DNA of 64,000 nucleotides from Microbacterium sp. CFH 31415. Lineage in GTDB: Bacteria > Actinomycetota > Actinomycetes > Actinomycetales > Microbacteriaceae. Below, piece after piece: positions 19,132 to 29,339 of this stretch. The stretch spans positions 310,001 to 374,000 of the forward strand of contig NZ_JAKYXC010000003.1 in the NCBI RefSeq assembly GCF_022538185.1, in the 5' to 3' direction. Each line of letters begins with the position of its first letter. The stretch's first letter is position 1. A model generated the notes under the pieces. It saw only the letters and a list, made by a program, of their open reading frames with translations. It had not been told where the DNA came from and ran no database searches. Made by a program: the position numbers and the translations under genes.

Positions 19132-19145
19132 TTTGAACGATCAAA
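19132..19145. promoter_or_regulatory. LacI-type operator
   Basis: TTTGAACGATCAAA, a dyad with TTTGA/TCAAA arms, lies in the divergent gap between the binding-protein gene and the LacI gene. It is placed to control both directions. Confidence 0.75.
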
Positions 19146-19255
19146 CTATGGATGCGAGACACACGGTAGAAAGCCGGCGGCCATCCTGTCAAGGGGGTCG
19201 ACCGGCGCATAGGATGACGTCTCGTATCGCGAAAGAACCGGCGAGGAGGGTCCGG

Positions 19256-20266
19256 ATGGCGAAATTGCCGACCGTCGACGACGTCGCCGCCGTTGCCGGG
19301 GTCTCTCGCCAGACGGTGTCGAACGTGCTGAACACGCCGGGCATCGTGCGTCCTGCGACGAGGGAGCGCGTCGAGCGAGCGATCGCCGACCTCGGCTACC
19401 GCCCCCATGCTGCGGCGCGCCGCCTGCGCACCCGCCGCAGCTCGACCATCGGCATCCATCTCGACCCGTACGCGGGCGGAATCTCGGGGGTGGTGCTCGA
19501 CCGCTTCGTGCACGCGCTCGCCGAGCGGGCGAGTGAGCGCGGCATGCGTCTCCAGCTCTACGCCGCGCGCAGCCCCGCCGAGGAGATCGCCCGTATGGGC
19601 GAGCTCACCGACGGCGGCGAGATCGACGCGGTCGTGATCACCGGCACGTTCCACGGCGATCCGCGCACGCGCTGGCTCGACGACCACGGCATCCCGTTCG
19701 TCTCGTTCGGGCGGCCCTGGGGTGAGGACGACGTCTCGTCACCGGCCCACCTGTGGGTCGACGTCGACGGAGCGGCCGGCACACGCTCCGCCACGGAGCA
19801 CGTCCTCGGCATCGCCGGTCCTCGCGTCGCGTTCCTCGGCTGGCCGAGCGGCTCGGGCACCGGCGACGACCGCGAACGCGGCTGGATCGAGGCGATGGCC
19901 GCGGCCGGCGCGACCGGGCGGCGCCTTGCGTGCGAGGAGAGCGTCGGGCTCGCTCGCGCCGATGTGGCGGCGCTGCTCGCCGATCACGGCGACGTCGACG
20001 GCATCGTGTGCGTGAGCGACTCGCTTGCGATCGGCGCACACCTGGCGGCGGCCGCAGCGGGTCGTGCCGACCTGCCCATCGTCGGCTTCGACAACACCCC
20101 GGCAGTCGAGGCGATCGGGCTCAGCAGCGTCGAGCAGCTTCCCGAGCGCGTCGCGGCCGGCGTGCTCGAACTGCTGATGGGGCCGACAGGGAGTGTGGTC
20201 GACCCGCGACCGGCGGCTGCCGGCGCCGCGCACGTGCTCGTCGAGCCCCGGCTCGTCGTGCGCTGA
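19256..20266 (+). CDS. LacI-family transcriptional regulator
   Basis: A 336-residue repressor. The N-terminal helix-turn-helix and hinge read LPTVDDVAAVAGVSRQTVSNVLN and then PHAAARRLRTRRS. The remainder is a periplasmic-binding-protein-like sensor ending in VDGIVCVSDSLAIGAH and LPIVGFDNTP. The ATG at 19256 is chosen because GAGGAGGG precedes it and the HTH starts right after; earlier ATGs would put the operator inside the gene. It presumably represses the divergent sugar importer until a sugar ligand binds. Confidence 0.92.
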   Translation: MAKLPTVDDVAAVAGVSRQTVSNVLNTPGIVRPATRERVERAIADLGYRPHAAARRLRTRRSSTIGIHLDPYAGGISGVVLDRFVHALAERASERGMRLQLYAARSPAEEIARMGELTDGGEIDAVVITGTFHGDPRTRWLDDHGIPFVSFGRPWGEDDVSSPAHLWVDVDGAAGTRSATEHVLGIAGPRVAFLGWPSGSGTGDDRERGWIEAMAAAGATGRRLACEESVGLARADVAALLADHGDVDGIVCVSDSLAIGAHLAAAAAGRADLPIVGFDNTPAVEAIGLSSVEQLPERVAAGVLELLMGPTGSVVDPRPAAAGAAHVLVEPRLVVR

Positions 20267-20280
20267 GCCGCCTTGCTGCG

Positions 20281-20362
20281 CCGAGCCGCGGCCATGGGGG
20301 ACCGAGCCGCGGCCATAGGGGGTGAGCCGCGGCCTCGGTGTGCCGAGCCGCGGCCATGGGGG
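20281..20362. repeat. Tandem ~21-bp repeats, four copies
   Basis: CCGAGCCGCGGCCATGGGGG at 20281 is repeated with small changes at about 20302, 20322 and 20343. It lies in the convergent gap between the LacI and IclR genes. No gene is seen. Confidence 0.8.
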
Positions 20363-20421
20363 CTGAGCCTTCGCGTCGGCGGTGCCGGACCCCGGCCGCC
20401 GGGCAGGCCGACGCGCCGGCG

Positions 20422-20507
20422 GCTAGGTCCGCCCGATCCGGCGCTAGGCCCGCCCGATTCGGCGCTAGGCCCGCCCGGGCCGGCGGCTAGGCCCGCCCGA
20501 TCCGGCG
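20422..20507. repeat. Tandem 21-22-bp repeats copying the iclR stop
   Basis: GCTAGGCCCGCCCGATCCGG-type units begin at about 20422, 20443, 20464 and 20486. On the minus strand the last unit contains the TAG and final codons of the IclR gene, so its 3' end appears to have been duplicated in tandem downstream. Confidence 0.8.
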
Positions 20508-21257
20508 CTCCAGCTCGGCAGCGGCGTCGGAGACGAGCCCTCCGAGCGCGGCTTCGTCGCGCGCGTCGTCGGCCGGCCACGTCAGGGCGATCGCGGCCGC
20601 GGGCCAGCCGGCGTGGTCGCGCACGGCGACTCCGACGGAGCGGAGACCCAGCGTGACCTCGCCGTCCTCGACCGCCCAGCCGCGCGTGCGCACCTCGCGC
20701 AGCACGTCGCGCAGCTCGCTCGGGCGCGACGGACCCCGCCCCGTGCGGTCGGCGAAGGCCGAGGCATCCGGATACAGGGCTCGCACCTGCTCGCGGGGGA
20801 GCGCCGCGAGCATCGCCCGGCCGGTCGCGGTGAGGTGGGCCGGCAGTCGCACGCCGACGTCGGTGACGAGTGCCGGGCGACGGGGTGCGCGCTCCTCGAC
20901 GATGTAGAGCACGTCGCGTCCGGTCATGACGGCGAGGTGCGCGCTCTCGCCCGCCCGGTCGGCCAGCGCTGCGATGAGCGGGCGGCCGAGCCGGGCGAGG
21001 GGCTGCTGGCGCGAGTAGCCGCCGGCGAGCTCGAAGGCCGCCGTGCCGAGCCCCCACCGGCGCTCCGTCGGCAGATGGATGACGAAGCCGTGCGCCTCGA
21101 GCGCCGCGAGCAGGTGGTAGGTGCTCGACCGCGGGATGCCGAGCGTCGTCGCGACCGTGCTCGCGGCCACAGGCCCGCGCTGGCGTGCGAGGAACGACAG
21201 GATGCGCAGCGTCTGGTCGGCGGCGGGCACCTGAGGAGGGCGGGAGTTGTCTGGCAT
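20487..21257 (-). CDS. IclR-family regulator, probable hut repressor
   Basis: A 256-residue regulator. The winged HTH (residues about 12-70) reads TLRILSFLARQRGPVAASTVATTLGIPRSSTYHLLAALEAHGFV. The effector domain has AHLTATGRAMLAALP and ends in GGLVSDAAAELERRIG. It is divergent from hutH with 61 bp between starts, and the gap carries a perfect palindrome that overlaps its own start codon, so it likely represses itself and the hut operon, with urocanate the expected inducer by analogy. A GTG 9 nt upstream is an alternative start. Confidence 0.88.
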   Translation of the reverse strand: MPDNSRPPQVPAADQTLRILSFLARQRGPVAASTVATTLGIPRSSTYHLLAALEAHGFVIHLPTERRWGLGTAAFELAGGYSRQQPLARLGRPLIAALADRAGESAHLAVMTGRDVLYIVEERAPRRPALVTDVGVRLPAHLTATGRAMLAALPREQVRALYPDASAFADRTGRGPSRPSELRDVLREVRTRGWAVEDGEVTLGLRSVGVAVRDHAGWPAAAIALTWPADDARDEAALGGLVSDAAAELERRIGRA

Positions 21258-21265
21258 GCCAGACA
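21248..21265. promoter_or_regulatory. Perfect 18-bp palindrome, probable IclR operator
   Basis: TGTCTGGCATGCCAGACA is fully self-complementary. It covers the IclR start codon (21255-21257) and lies 53 bp upstream of the hutH start. The position fits an operator shared by the divergent genes. Confidence 0.75.
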
Positions 21266-21318
21266 CAGGATCCCACCTCGGCCTGTCGCACGCCACCCCG
21301 TCGGTGTGGAATCGACGC

Positions 21319-22986
21319 ATGACCACCGGCATGACCACCGTCTCCGACCGCCGTTCCGGCGTCGTCACCGTGGGCGCGGCACCCCTGCGCCCCGAGGACG
21401 TCGTCGCCGTCGCCCGCCATGGCGCGCTCGTCGAGATCGCCCCGGAGGCGCTCGCGCGCGTCGGGGCCACGCGCACCCTCGTCGAGAGCCTGGCCGACGA
21501 CATCGACCCGCATTACGGCATCTCGACCGGATTCGGCGCTCTCGCGACGACGTTCATCGCTCCCGAGCGCCGCATGCAGCTGCAGGCGAGCCTCATCCGC
21601 TCGCACGCCGCGGGCACCGGACCGGAGGTCGAGCGCGAGGTCGTGCGGGCGCTCCAGCTGCTGCGTCTGCAGACGCTGGCCACGGGCCACACCGGCGTGC
21701 GCCCGATGGTCGTCGAGATGTACGCCGGGATGCTCAACGCCGGCATCACGCCGATCGTCCGCGAGTACGGCTCGCTCGGCTGCTCGGGCGACCTCGCCCC
21801 GCTCTCGCATGTCGCGCTCGCCGCGATGGGCGAGGGGCGCGTGCGAGGCGCCGACGGCGTCGAGGTCGACGCGGCGGACGCGCTGGGCGCAGCATCCCTC
21901 ACCCCTCTCGTCCTGCGCGAGAAGGAGGGACTGGCGCTCATCAACGGCACCGACGGCATGCTCGGGATGCTGCTGCTCGCGCTGCACGACCTGTCGGTGC
22001 TGCTCGACACGGCCGACGTCGCCGCCGCGATGTCGGTGGAGTCGCAGCTGGGCACCGACGCCGTGTTCGCCGCCGACCTGCAGGCGCTGCGTCCGCAGGC
22101 AGGTCAGGCGGTCTCGGCCGCGAACCTGCGCGCGGTGCTCGCCGGATCGCCGATCGTCGCGTCGCACAAGGATCCCGCCGTCTGCACGCGCGTGCAGGAC
22201 GCGTACTCGCTGCGCTGCTCGCCGCAGGTGCATGGCGCCGCCCGCGACACCGTCGAGCACGCCCGGCTGATCGCCGCACGCGAGCTGGCCGCCGCCGTCG
22301 ACAACCCCGTCATCACGGACGACGGCCGCGTCGAGTCCAACGGCAACTTCCACGGCGCACCCGTCGCGTACGTGCTCGACTTCCTCGCGATCGCCGTGGC
22401 TGACGTCGCGTCGATCTCGGAGCGCCGCACCGACCGCGCGCTCGACAAGGCGCGCAGCAACGGCCTGCCGCCGTTCCTCGCGCACGAGGTCGGCGTGGAC
22501 TCGGGGCTCATGATCGCGCAGTATGCCGCTGCGGGCATCGTCTCGGAGCTGAAGCGCCTCGCGGTGCCGGCATCCGTCGACTCGATCCCCTCGAGCGCGA
22601 TGCAGGAGGACCACGTCTCGATGGGCTGGGCGGCCGCACGCAAGCTGCGCCGGGGCATCGACGGACTCGGTCGCGTGCTCGCGATCGAGGTGCTCACCGG
22701 CGCGCGCGCCCTCGACCTGCGCGCGCCGCTCCAGCCCGGCGCGGCGACCGGCGCGGTGCGCGACCTGGTGCGCGGCGCCGGCGTCGACGGCCCCGGCGCC
22801 GACCGCTTCCTGTCGCCCGACGTGGAGACCGTGACCGAGCTCGTCGCCTCGGGCGCCGTCGCCGCGGCGGCCTACGGGGCCGCTGCATCCACCCCCGCCC
22901 CTTCCGCCCCGTCCACCCACACCCCTTCCACCCCGTCCACCCCTCGCACCCACACCCCTTCCACCTCCCCAGAACAGGTGATCTGA
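21319..22986 (+). CDS. hutH: Histidine ammonia-lyase
   Basis: Deaminates histidine to urocanate, the first step of the Hut pathway. The ATG at 21319 (MTTGMTTVSD) gives 555 residues. The active site reads YGSLGCSGDLAPLSH: the MIO prosthetic group would form from Cys-Ser-Gly rather than the commoner Ala-Ser-Gly. SNGNFHGAP and SMQEDHVSMG are further active-site segments (SSAMQEDHVSMG here). The enzyme core ends near residue 522; a Pro/Thr/Ser-rich tail of about 33 residues encoded by near-repeats of ACCCCTTCCACCCCGTCC is unusual. First gene of hutH-hutU-hutI. Confidence 0.95.
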   Translation: MTTGMTTVSDRRSGVVTVGAAPLRPEDVVAVARHGALVEIAPEALARVGATRTLVESLADDIDPHYGISTGFGALATTFIAPERRMQLQASLIRSHAAGTGPEVEREVVRALQLLRLQTLATGHTGVRPMVVEMYAGMLNAGITPIVREYGSLGCSGDLAPLSHVALAAMGEGRVRGADGVEVDAADALGAASLTPLVLREKEGLALINGTDGMLGMLLLALHDLSVLLDTADVAAAMSVESQLGTDAVFAADLQALRPQAGQAVSAANLRAVLAGSPIVASHKDPAVCTRVQDAYSLRCSPQVHGAARDTVEHARLIAARELAAAVDNPVITDDGRVESNGNFHGAPVAYVLDFLAIAVADVASISERRTDRALDKARSNGLPPFLAHEVGVDSGLMIAQYAAAGIVSELKRLAVPASVDSIPSSAMQEDHVSMGWAAARKLRRGIDGLGRVLAIEVLTGARALDLRAPLQPGAATGAVRDLVRGAGVDGPGADRFLSPDVETVTELVASGAVAAAAYGAAASTPAPSAPSTHTPSTPSTPRTHTPSTSPEQVI

Positions 22987-23073
22987 GCCACACAGGACGA
23001 TCCGACGCGGAATCTCCTGTCCTCGCCAGAACTCCTCATCCGGGCAACTGCAGACCACCGAAAGAGAGCGATC

Positions 23074-24750
<1,677 letters not shown>

Positions 24751-24767
24751 CGGCTGGTCATCTGGGT

Positions 24768-24822
24768 TTCAGTCTGCATAGACGCCGCATGGGGCTGCCG
24801 GCCCCGCACGGTGGAGACTGAA
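24768..24822. repeat. Palindromic element between hutU and hutI
   Basis: TTCAGTCT (24768-24775) pairs exactly with AGACTGAA (24815-24822) across 39 nt. It fills most of the 93-bp gap and ends just before the hutI ribosome site. It could be an inserted repeat or an attenuator. Confidence 0.6.
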
Positions 24823-24843
24823 CGACAGGGAGAGAGGGATGCT

Positions 24844-26136
24844 GTGACCGCGACGCTCATCACCAACATCGGCGAGCTGACCACCAACGTCGAGCGCGAC
24901 GGCGACCCCACGGGGCTCCTGCGCGATGCGGCGGTGCTGGTGGAGGGCTCGCGCATCGCGTGGGTCGGCCCGGCCGCCGACGCACCGGCCGTCGTCTCGC
25001 ACACCACGACTCTCGGGACCCCCACCACCGGCGAGACTTCACCCGTGCACCGAGACAGCGGCCACCGACGGCAGTCTCGGGGCGCCGATGCAGTCTCGCG
25101 GGAGGACGACGGGGGTGCAACGCGCGTCGTCGATGCGGGCGGGCGGGCCGTCATCCCGGGGTTCGTCGACAGTCACACGCACCTCGTGTTCGGCGGCGAC
25201 CGGGCCGACGAGTTCGAGGCGCGCATGACCGGAACGCCCTATGCCGCCGGCGGCATACGGCGCACCGTCGCCGCGACGCGGGCCGCGAGCGACGAGGAGC
25301 TGCGGATCCGGCTCGCCGGGTTCGTCGCCGAGCTGCACGACCAGGGCACGACGACGTTCGAGGTCAAGACCGGCTACGGGCTCTCGGTGCACGACGAGGC
25401 CCGCCTTGCCCGGCTCGCCGCGGAAGTCACGCCCGAGGTCACGTTCCTCGGGGCGCATGTCGTGCCGTCCGACTACGCCGAGCGCCGCGACGAGTACGTC
25501 GACCTCGTCGTGGGGGAGATGCTGCGCGCGTGCGCTCCGCACAGCCGCTGGATCGACGTGTTCTGCGAGCGAGGCGCCTTCGCCGCCGATGAGAGCCGGC
25601 GCATCCTCGCCGCCGGCGTCGCGCACGGCCTTCTGCCGCGCGTGCACGGCAACCAGCTCGGACCGGGCGACGGCGTGCGACTCGCGGTCGCCGCGGGTGC
25701 GGCATCCGTCGACCACTGCACCTACCTCGACGACGCCGACGTCGCGGCGCTCGCCGGGTCGGACACCGTCGCGACGCTCCTGCCGGGTGTCGAGTTCTCG
25801 ACGCGGCAGCCCTACCCCGACGCGCGCCGGCTGATCGACGCGGGGGTCACGGTCGCCCTCGCGAGCGACTGCAACCCGGGCTCGAGCTTCACCTCGTCGA
25901 TGCCGCTCATGATCGCGCTGGCCGTGCGCGAGATGGGCATGACGCCGGCCGAGGCGGTGTGGGCGGCGACCGCCGGCGGCGCGCGCGCCCTCCGCCGGGA
26001 CGACGTCGGCGTGATCGAGCCAGGTCGCCGCGCGGACCTCGTGCTGCTCGGCGCGCCGACGCGCGTGCACCTGGCCTACCGGCCCGGAGTCCCGCTCATC
26101 GACCGCGTGTTCAAGGACGGCGTCGCGCGGGCCTGA
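24844..26136 (+). CDS. hutI: Imidazolonepropionase with an extra ~43-residue segment
   Basis: Hydrolyses imidazolonepropionate to formimidoylglutamate. Starts at GTG after GGGAGAGAGGG and has 430 residues, whereas relatives are about 385-410. Metal ligands: [12 protein letters not shown] (109-113), [16 protein letters not shown] and the Asp in [11 protein letters not shown]. Residues 50-92 ([11 protein letters not shown]... to ...EDDGGA) interrupt the normally short link between GPAADAPA and [13 protein letters not shown]; this stretch is hydrophilic, unlike the rest of the protein, and corresponds to a palindrome-rich insertion. The enzyme is otherwise intact and the insertion lies in the N-terminal beta-sandwich, away from the metal site. 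Confidence 0.92.
   Translation: MTATLITNIGELTTNVERDGDPTGLLRDAAVLVEGSRIAWVGPAADAPAVVSHTTTLGTPTTGETSPVHRDSGHRRQSRGADAVSREDDGGATRVVDAGGRAVIPGFVDSHTHLVFGGDRADEFEARMTGTPYAAGGIRRTVAATRAASDEELRIRLAGFVAELHDQGTTTFEVKTGYGLSVHDEARLARLAAEVTPEVTFLGAHVVPSDYAERRDEYVDLVVGEMLRACAPHSRWIDVFCERGAFAADESRRILAAGVAHGLLPRVHGNQLGPGDGVRLAVAAGAASVDHCTYLDDADVAALAGSDTVATLLPGVEFSTRQPYPDARRLIDAGVTVALASDCNPGSSFTSSMPLMIALAVREMGMTPAEAVWAATAGGARALRRDDVGVIEPGRRADLVLLGAPTRVHLAYRPGVPLIDRVFKDGVARA
24991..25119 (+). repeat. In-frame palindromic insertion within hutI
   Basis: Contains nested inverted repeats: GCGAGACT (25031-25038) with AGTCTCGC (25092-25099), and inside them CCGAGAC (25050-25056) with GTCTCGG (25074-25080). The length is a multiple of three and no stop codon is introduced. 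The boundaries are approximate, set by where family similarity resumes. Confidence 0.65.
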
Positions 26137-26146
26137 GAGGCAGCGC

Positions 26147-26617
26147 TCAGCGCGGCGTGTCGATCGTCCACTCGTCGGGATCCAGCGACGTCGCGACGTC
26201 CCAGTCGTCGGTCGCCCACGTGAACGTCGCGACCGAGCACGTCGGCATCGCCGCGATGCCGCCGCCGGACAGACGCTCAGCGAGGGTGGTCATGCCCGGG
26301 TCGTGCGCCACGACCATGACCCACGACGCGCGGGACTCGACGGCCGCACGAAGGATCCGCGACGCCGGCGCCCCGTAGAGCTCCTCCTGCTGCTCGACGG
26401 CGACCTTCGTGCGCTCGCTGAAGAACTGCGCGGTCGTGCGCGCACGCAGCGCGGTGCTCGACAGGATGACCGCCGGACGCCAGCCGCCCGCCGCGAACCG
26501 CTCGGCCATGCGCGGCGCGTCGCGCAGGCCGCGCTCGTTGAGCGGGCGGTCGTGGTCGTCGAGCGACGCATCGCCCCAGTCGGACTTCGCGTGGCGCACG
26601 AGTGCGAGCCGGATCAT
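26147..26617 (-). CDS. Histidine phosphatase family protein (SixA-like)
   Basis: A 156-residue phosphohistidine/phosphomonoester phosphatase. The RHG-type motif is LALVRHAKSDWGD at the N terminus, the second conserved region is ILSSTALRARTTAQ, and the second catalytic His is in VMVVAHDPGM. The short form without extra domains resembles SixA. The ATG overlaps the hutG stop (ATGA), so it is the second gene of that minus-strand pair; whether it relates to histidine metabolism is unknown. Confidence 0.87.
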   Translation of the reverse strand: MIRLALVRHAKSDWGDASLDDHDRPLNERGLRDAPRMAERFAAGGWRPAVILSSTALRARTTAQFFSERTKVAVEQQEELYGAPASRILRAAVESRASWVMVVAHDPGMTTLAERLSGGGIAAMPTCSVATFTWATDDWDVATSLDPDEWTIDTPR

Positions 26618-27504
26618 GCTGCGACCGCCTTTCCGGCGAGGAGCTCGAGCACGCAGAGCGCGGCGAGGCGCACGGTGCGTCCGTCCGGGGCGTCCGCCGT
26701 CGCGTCGACCTCCACGATGTCGGCGCTGCGAAGACGCGGATCGGATGCTGCGTCCCGCACGAGCGCGCGCAGCTCCCACGCCGCGAGACCACCGGGCACC
26801 GAGGCCGGGCAGCCGGGCGCGACTGATCGGTCGCACACGTCCACGTCGATGTCGAGGTGGATCCCGCCATCACCCCCACCGGCGATCTCGAGCGCCTCGG
26901 CCACGACGTCGGCGGCGCCGCGGCGGCGCACCTCGTCGAGCGTGACGACGGTGATCCCGAGGTCGGTCGCGCGCTGCGCGTAGGCCGCCGAGTTGGCGAA
27001 GTCGGCGATGCCGAGCTGCACGATGCGCCGGGGATCGAGGCCGTCCTCGACGAGGCGGCGCACCGGCGAGCCGTTCGAGACGCCGTCGCGCAGGTCGTAG
27101 TGGGCGTCGATCGTGATGAGTCCGGCCGCCCCCGCGCCCTGCGCGACCGCATACGTCGCGGAGTTGTCGCCGCCGAGTGCGATGACGAGTCCCGCGTCGG
27201 CGATCAGCTCGCTGACCGCGGTGCGCACGGATGCCTCGCCCTCCGGTCCGTCGGGCGAAGCGATGTCGCCCGCGTCGGCGATGCGCAGCGCCTCGGAGAG
27301 GTCGACCGGTGGCGGCCCGATCAGCGTGGGGCTGTAGCGGCGGAGCGCCTCACGCACCGCCGCGGGCGTCGCGTGGGCGCCCGTCGGCGAGAGCGACGTG
27401 CGCCAGGCGGGCACGCCGAGGATCGCGGCATCCCACCCGTCCGCCTCGTCGGGAGAAGACCAGCCGCCGGCACGCGGCCACAGCGGATCGTGCGAAAGCG
27501 TCAC
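26614..27504 (-). CDS. hutG: Formimidoylglutamase (arginase/agmatinase family)
   Basis: A 296-residue ureohydrolase. Binuclear metal motifs: ALGGDNS near residue 118, IDAHYDLRD near 141, and HLDIDVDVCDRSVAPG near 221, then VEVDATADAPDGRTVRLAA. Its place opposite hutHUI makes formimidoylglutamate (to glutamate plus formamide) the likely substrate, completing the pathway; agmatine or arginine are alternatives by family. It is convergent with hutI, with the SixA-like gene between them. Confidence 0.83.
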   Translation of the reverse strand: MTLSHDPLWPRAGGWSSPDEADGWDAAILGVPAWRTSLSPTGAHATPAAVREALRRYSPTLIGPPPVDLSEALRIADAGDIASPDGPEGEASVRTAVSELIADAGLVIALGGDNSATYAVAQGAGAAGLITIDAHYDLRDGVSNGSPVRRLVEDGLDPRRIVQLGIADFANSAAYAQRATDLGITVVTLDEVRRRGAADVVAEALEIAGGGDGGIHLDIDVDVCDRSVAPGCPASVPGGLAAWELRALVRDAASDPRLRSADIVEVDATADAPDGRTVRLAALCVLELLAGKAVAA

Positions 27505-27531
27505 AGGGTCGACGGTACTCCGAAGCGCGGC

Positions 27532-27882
27532 TCACACCGAGACGTACGCCCAGGCGCGTCGTCCGCTCGCGAGCACGACGGACACGCGTCGGTACAGCGC
27601 GACCTCGTACTGGTCGGCCGCGTCGAGCTCGTCGGCCGTGACGCGCAGGGTCTTGCCGACGACCTTGTCGAGCGGGCTGCCCGTCTCGCGCACGATCGGG
27701 TGCACCGTCTGCTTCGAGAGGTCGACGACGCGGTGGTCCTCGATCTCGGCGTAGTCCACCGTGTACCCGGGGAGGACGTCGTCCTCGGCGTCGAGCCGGC
27801 GGCCGAACGTGTCGAGCTGCACCTGCGGATGCTGGAGGGTCCCGTAGCTGAAGAGGAGCTCGGTCGACGGAGCACTGGCCAC
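27532..27882 (-). CDS. Gamma-glutamylcyclotransferase-like (AIG2) protein
   Basis: A 116-residue single-domain protein. LLFSYGTLQHPQVQL is the signature of the fold (Y-G-T-L binding loop), followed by LPGYTVDY and a conserved Glu in the DAADQYEVALYRRV region. Probably acts on gamma-glutamyl amines or peptides; the specific substrate cannot be read from sequence. Its stop lies 27 nt from the start of hutG on the same strand. Confidence 0.82.
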   Translation of the reverse strand: MASAPSTELLFSYGTLQHPQVQLDTFGRRLDAEDDVLPGYTVDYAEIEDHRVVDLSKQTVHPIVRETGSPLDKVVGKTLRVTADELDAADQYEVALYRRVSVVLASGRRAWAYVSV

Positions 27883-27934
27883 GGGATCAGGCTAGCGCCC
27901 GCGGCGCCGGACGGCACCCGAGGACCGACGCTGC

Positions 27935-29206
27935 TCAGCCGAGCAGCGCGTGGGCGATGGTGAAGATCACGAGGCCGGCGAGGGCGCCGACGATCGTTCC
28001 GTTGAGTCGGATGTACTGCAGATCCCGACCCACCATGAGCTCGATCTTCTCCGTCGTCTCGGCGGGATCCCAGCGCTCGACCGTGTCGGTGATGATCGAC
28101 GCGATGTCGTGGCGGTAGCGCTCCACGAGGAAGACGGCGGCATCCGTGACCCACACGTCCACGCGGCGCTGGAGCGCGGCATCCGTCGTCAGTCTCTCCC
28201 CGATCTCGGCGAGCGCCGCCGCCGCCCGGATCCGTAGGCCGCTCTGCGGGTCGGCCAGCGATGCGAGGAGCCCGGCCTTCGCGGTGTTCCACGCCTCGGC
28301 CGCGAGCTCGCGCACGCGCGGGCTGTCGAACACGCCGGACTTGGCGTCTTCGAGCCGGCCGATTGTGCCGGGGTCGTGCTGGAGGTTGTCGGCCAGCCGG
28401 TCGAGATAGCCGTCGATCGCGTGGCGGGCGGGATGCTGCGCGTCGAGCCGGATCGCGGCGACGAGCTTGACGGCCTCGCTGTACACGGTGTCGTCGACGA
28501 GCCGGTGGGCGACACCAGGCAGCCAGGACGGCAGGCGACGCGAGACGAGGCCCGTGAAGGCCGGCTTGTTGGCGTCGAGCCAGGCTGCGACGGTGTCGAA
28601 CGCGAGGTCGACGGCCCCGTGGTGGGCGCCCGACTCGACGATGCGCCCGAGCCAGGCGCCGAGCGGCGGCCCCCACTCCGGCGCGATGAGGTGCTCGCGC
28701 GCGAGATCCTCGATCACGCTCTGCACGTCGTCATCGCTGAGCGCCTGCAGCACGCCGGAGGCCAGAGCGGATGCCTCGGCCGACACCCGCTCGGCGTGTG
28801 CGGGCTCGGCCAGCCACTCGCCGAGGCGCGCCGCGATCGCGGTCGCCTCGAGCTTCGTGCGCACGACGTCGCCGCGCAGGAACTCGGTCTCGACGAACTC
28901 GCCCAGGTTCTGGCCGATCTCGTCCTTGCGGTTCGGGATGATCGCGGTGTGCGGGATGGGGATGCCGAGCGGATGCCGGAACAGGGCCGTCACCGCGAAC
29001 CAGTCCGCCAGCGCGCCCACCATGCCGCCTTCGGCGAACGCGCGGAGATAGGCGAGAGCAGGGATCTGCTGCTGGAACGCGAACGCGAACGCGAAGAGCA
29101 CGGCCATGAACAGGAGGGCCCCGAGGGCGACGCCCTTCATGAGCCGCAAGCCGCGCCGGCGCTCCTGGTCCGCCGGACTGAGGAGGGCCGTCGGCGTCGG
29201 GGACAT
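27935..29206 (-). CDS. DUF445 family membrane protein
   Basis: A 423-residue protein with a hydrophobic helix near residues 25-43 (GALLFMAVLFAFAFAF) and another at the extreme C terminus (IVGALAGLVIFTIAHALLG). The core carries the family signature GGMVGALADWFAVTALFRHPLGIPIPHTAIIPNRKDEIGQNLG. Between the helices lies a long helical region. Function unknown in the family. Divergent from the AraC regulator. Confidence 0.88.
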   Translation of the reverse strand: MSPTPTALLSPADQERRRGLRLMKGVALGALLFMAVLFAFAFAFQQQIPALAYLRAFAEGGMVGALADWFAVTALFRHPLGIPIPHTAIIPNRKDEIGQNLGEFVETEFLRGDVVRTKLEATAIAARLGEWLAEPAHAERVSAEASALASGVLQALSDDDVQSVIEDLAREHLIAPEWGPPLGAWLGRIVESGAHHGAVDLAFDTVAAWLDANKPAFTGLVSRRLPSWLPGVAHRLVDDTVYSEAVKLVAAIRLDAQHPARHAIDGYLDRLADNLQHDPGTIGRLEDAKSGVFDSPRVRELAAEAWNTAKAGLLASLADPQSGLRIRAAAALAEIGERLTTDAALQRRVDVWVTDAAVFLVERYRHDIASIITDTVERWDPAETTEKIELMVGRDLQYIRLNGTIVGALAGLVIFTIAHALLG

Positions 29207-29339
29207 GCGCTCATCCTCGCACGCGGGGTCGGTGCGGTCCGGGGTCTTGCGCTGGGAGTCCGGATCACCGCGCCCTCGCTTACTATCTACTACGTCAGTG
29301 GGCCCGACGGTGATGTCGGGCGCAGGGGGAGGTGGATTC

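Noticed and set aside
22960..22985. CCCCAG string near the hutH stop as another array member
   Set aside because: CACCT/AGGTG can pair but the loop is CCCCAGAAC, and it lies in the low-complexity hutH tail.
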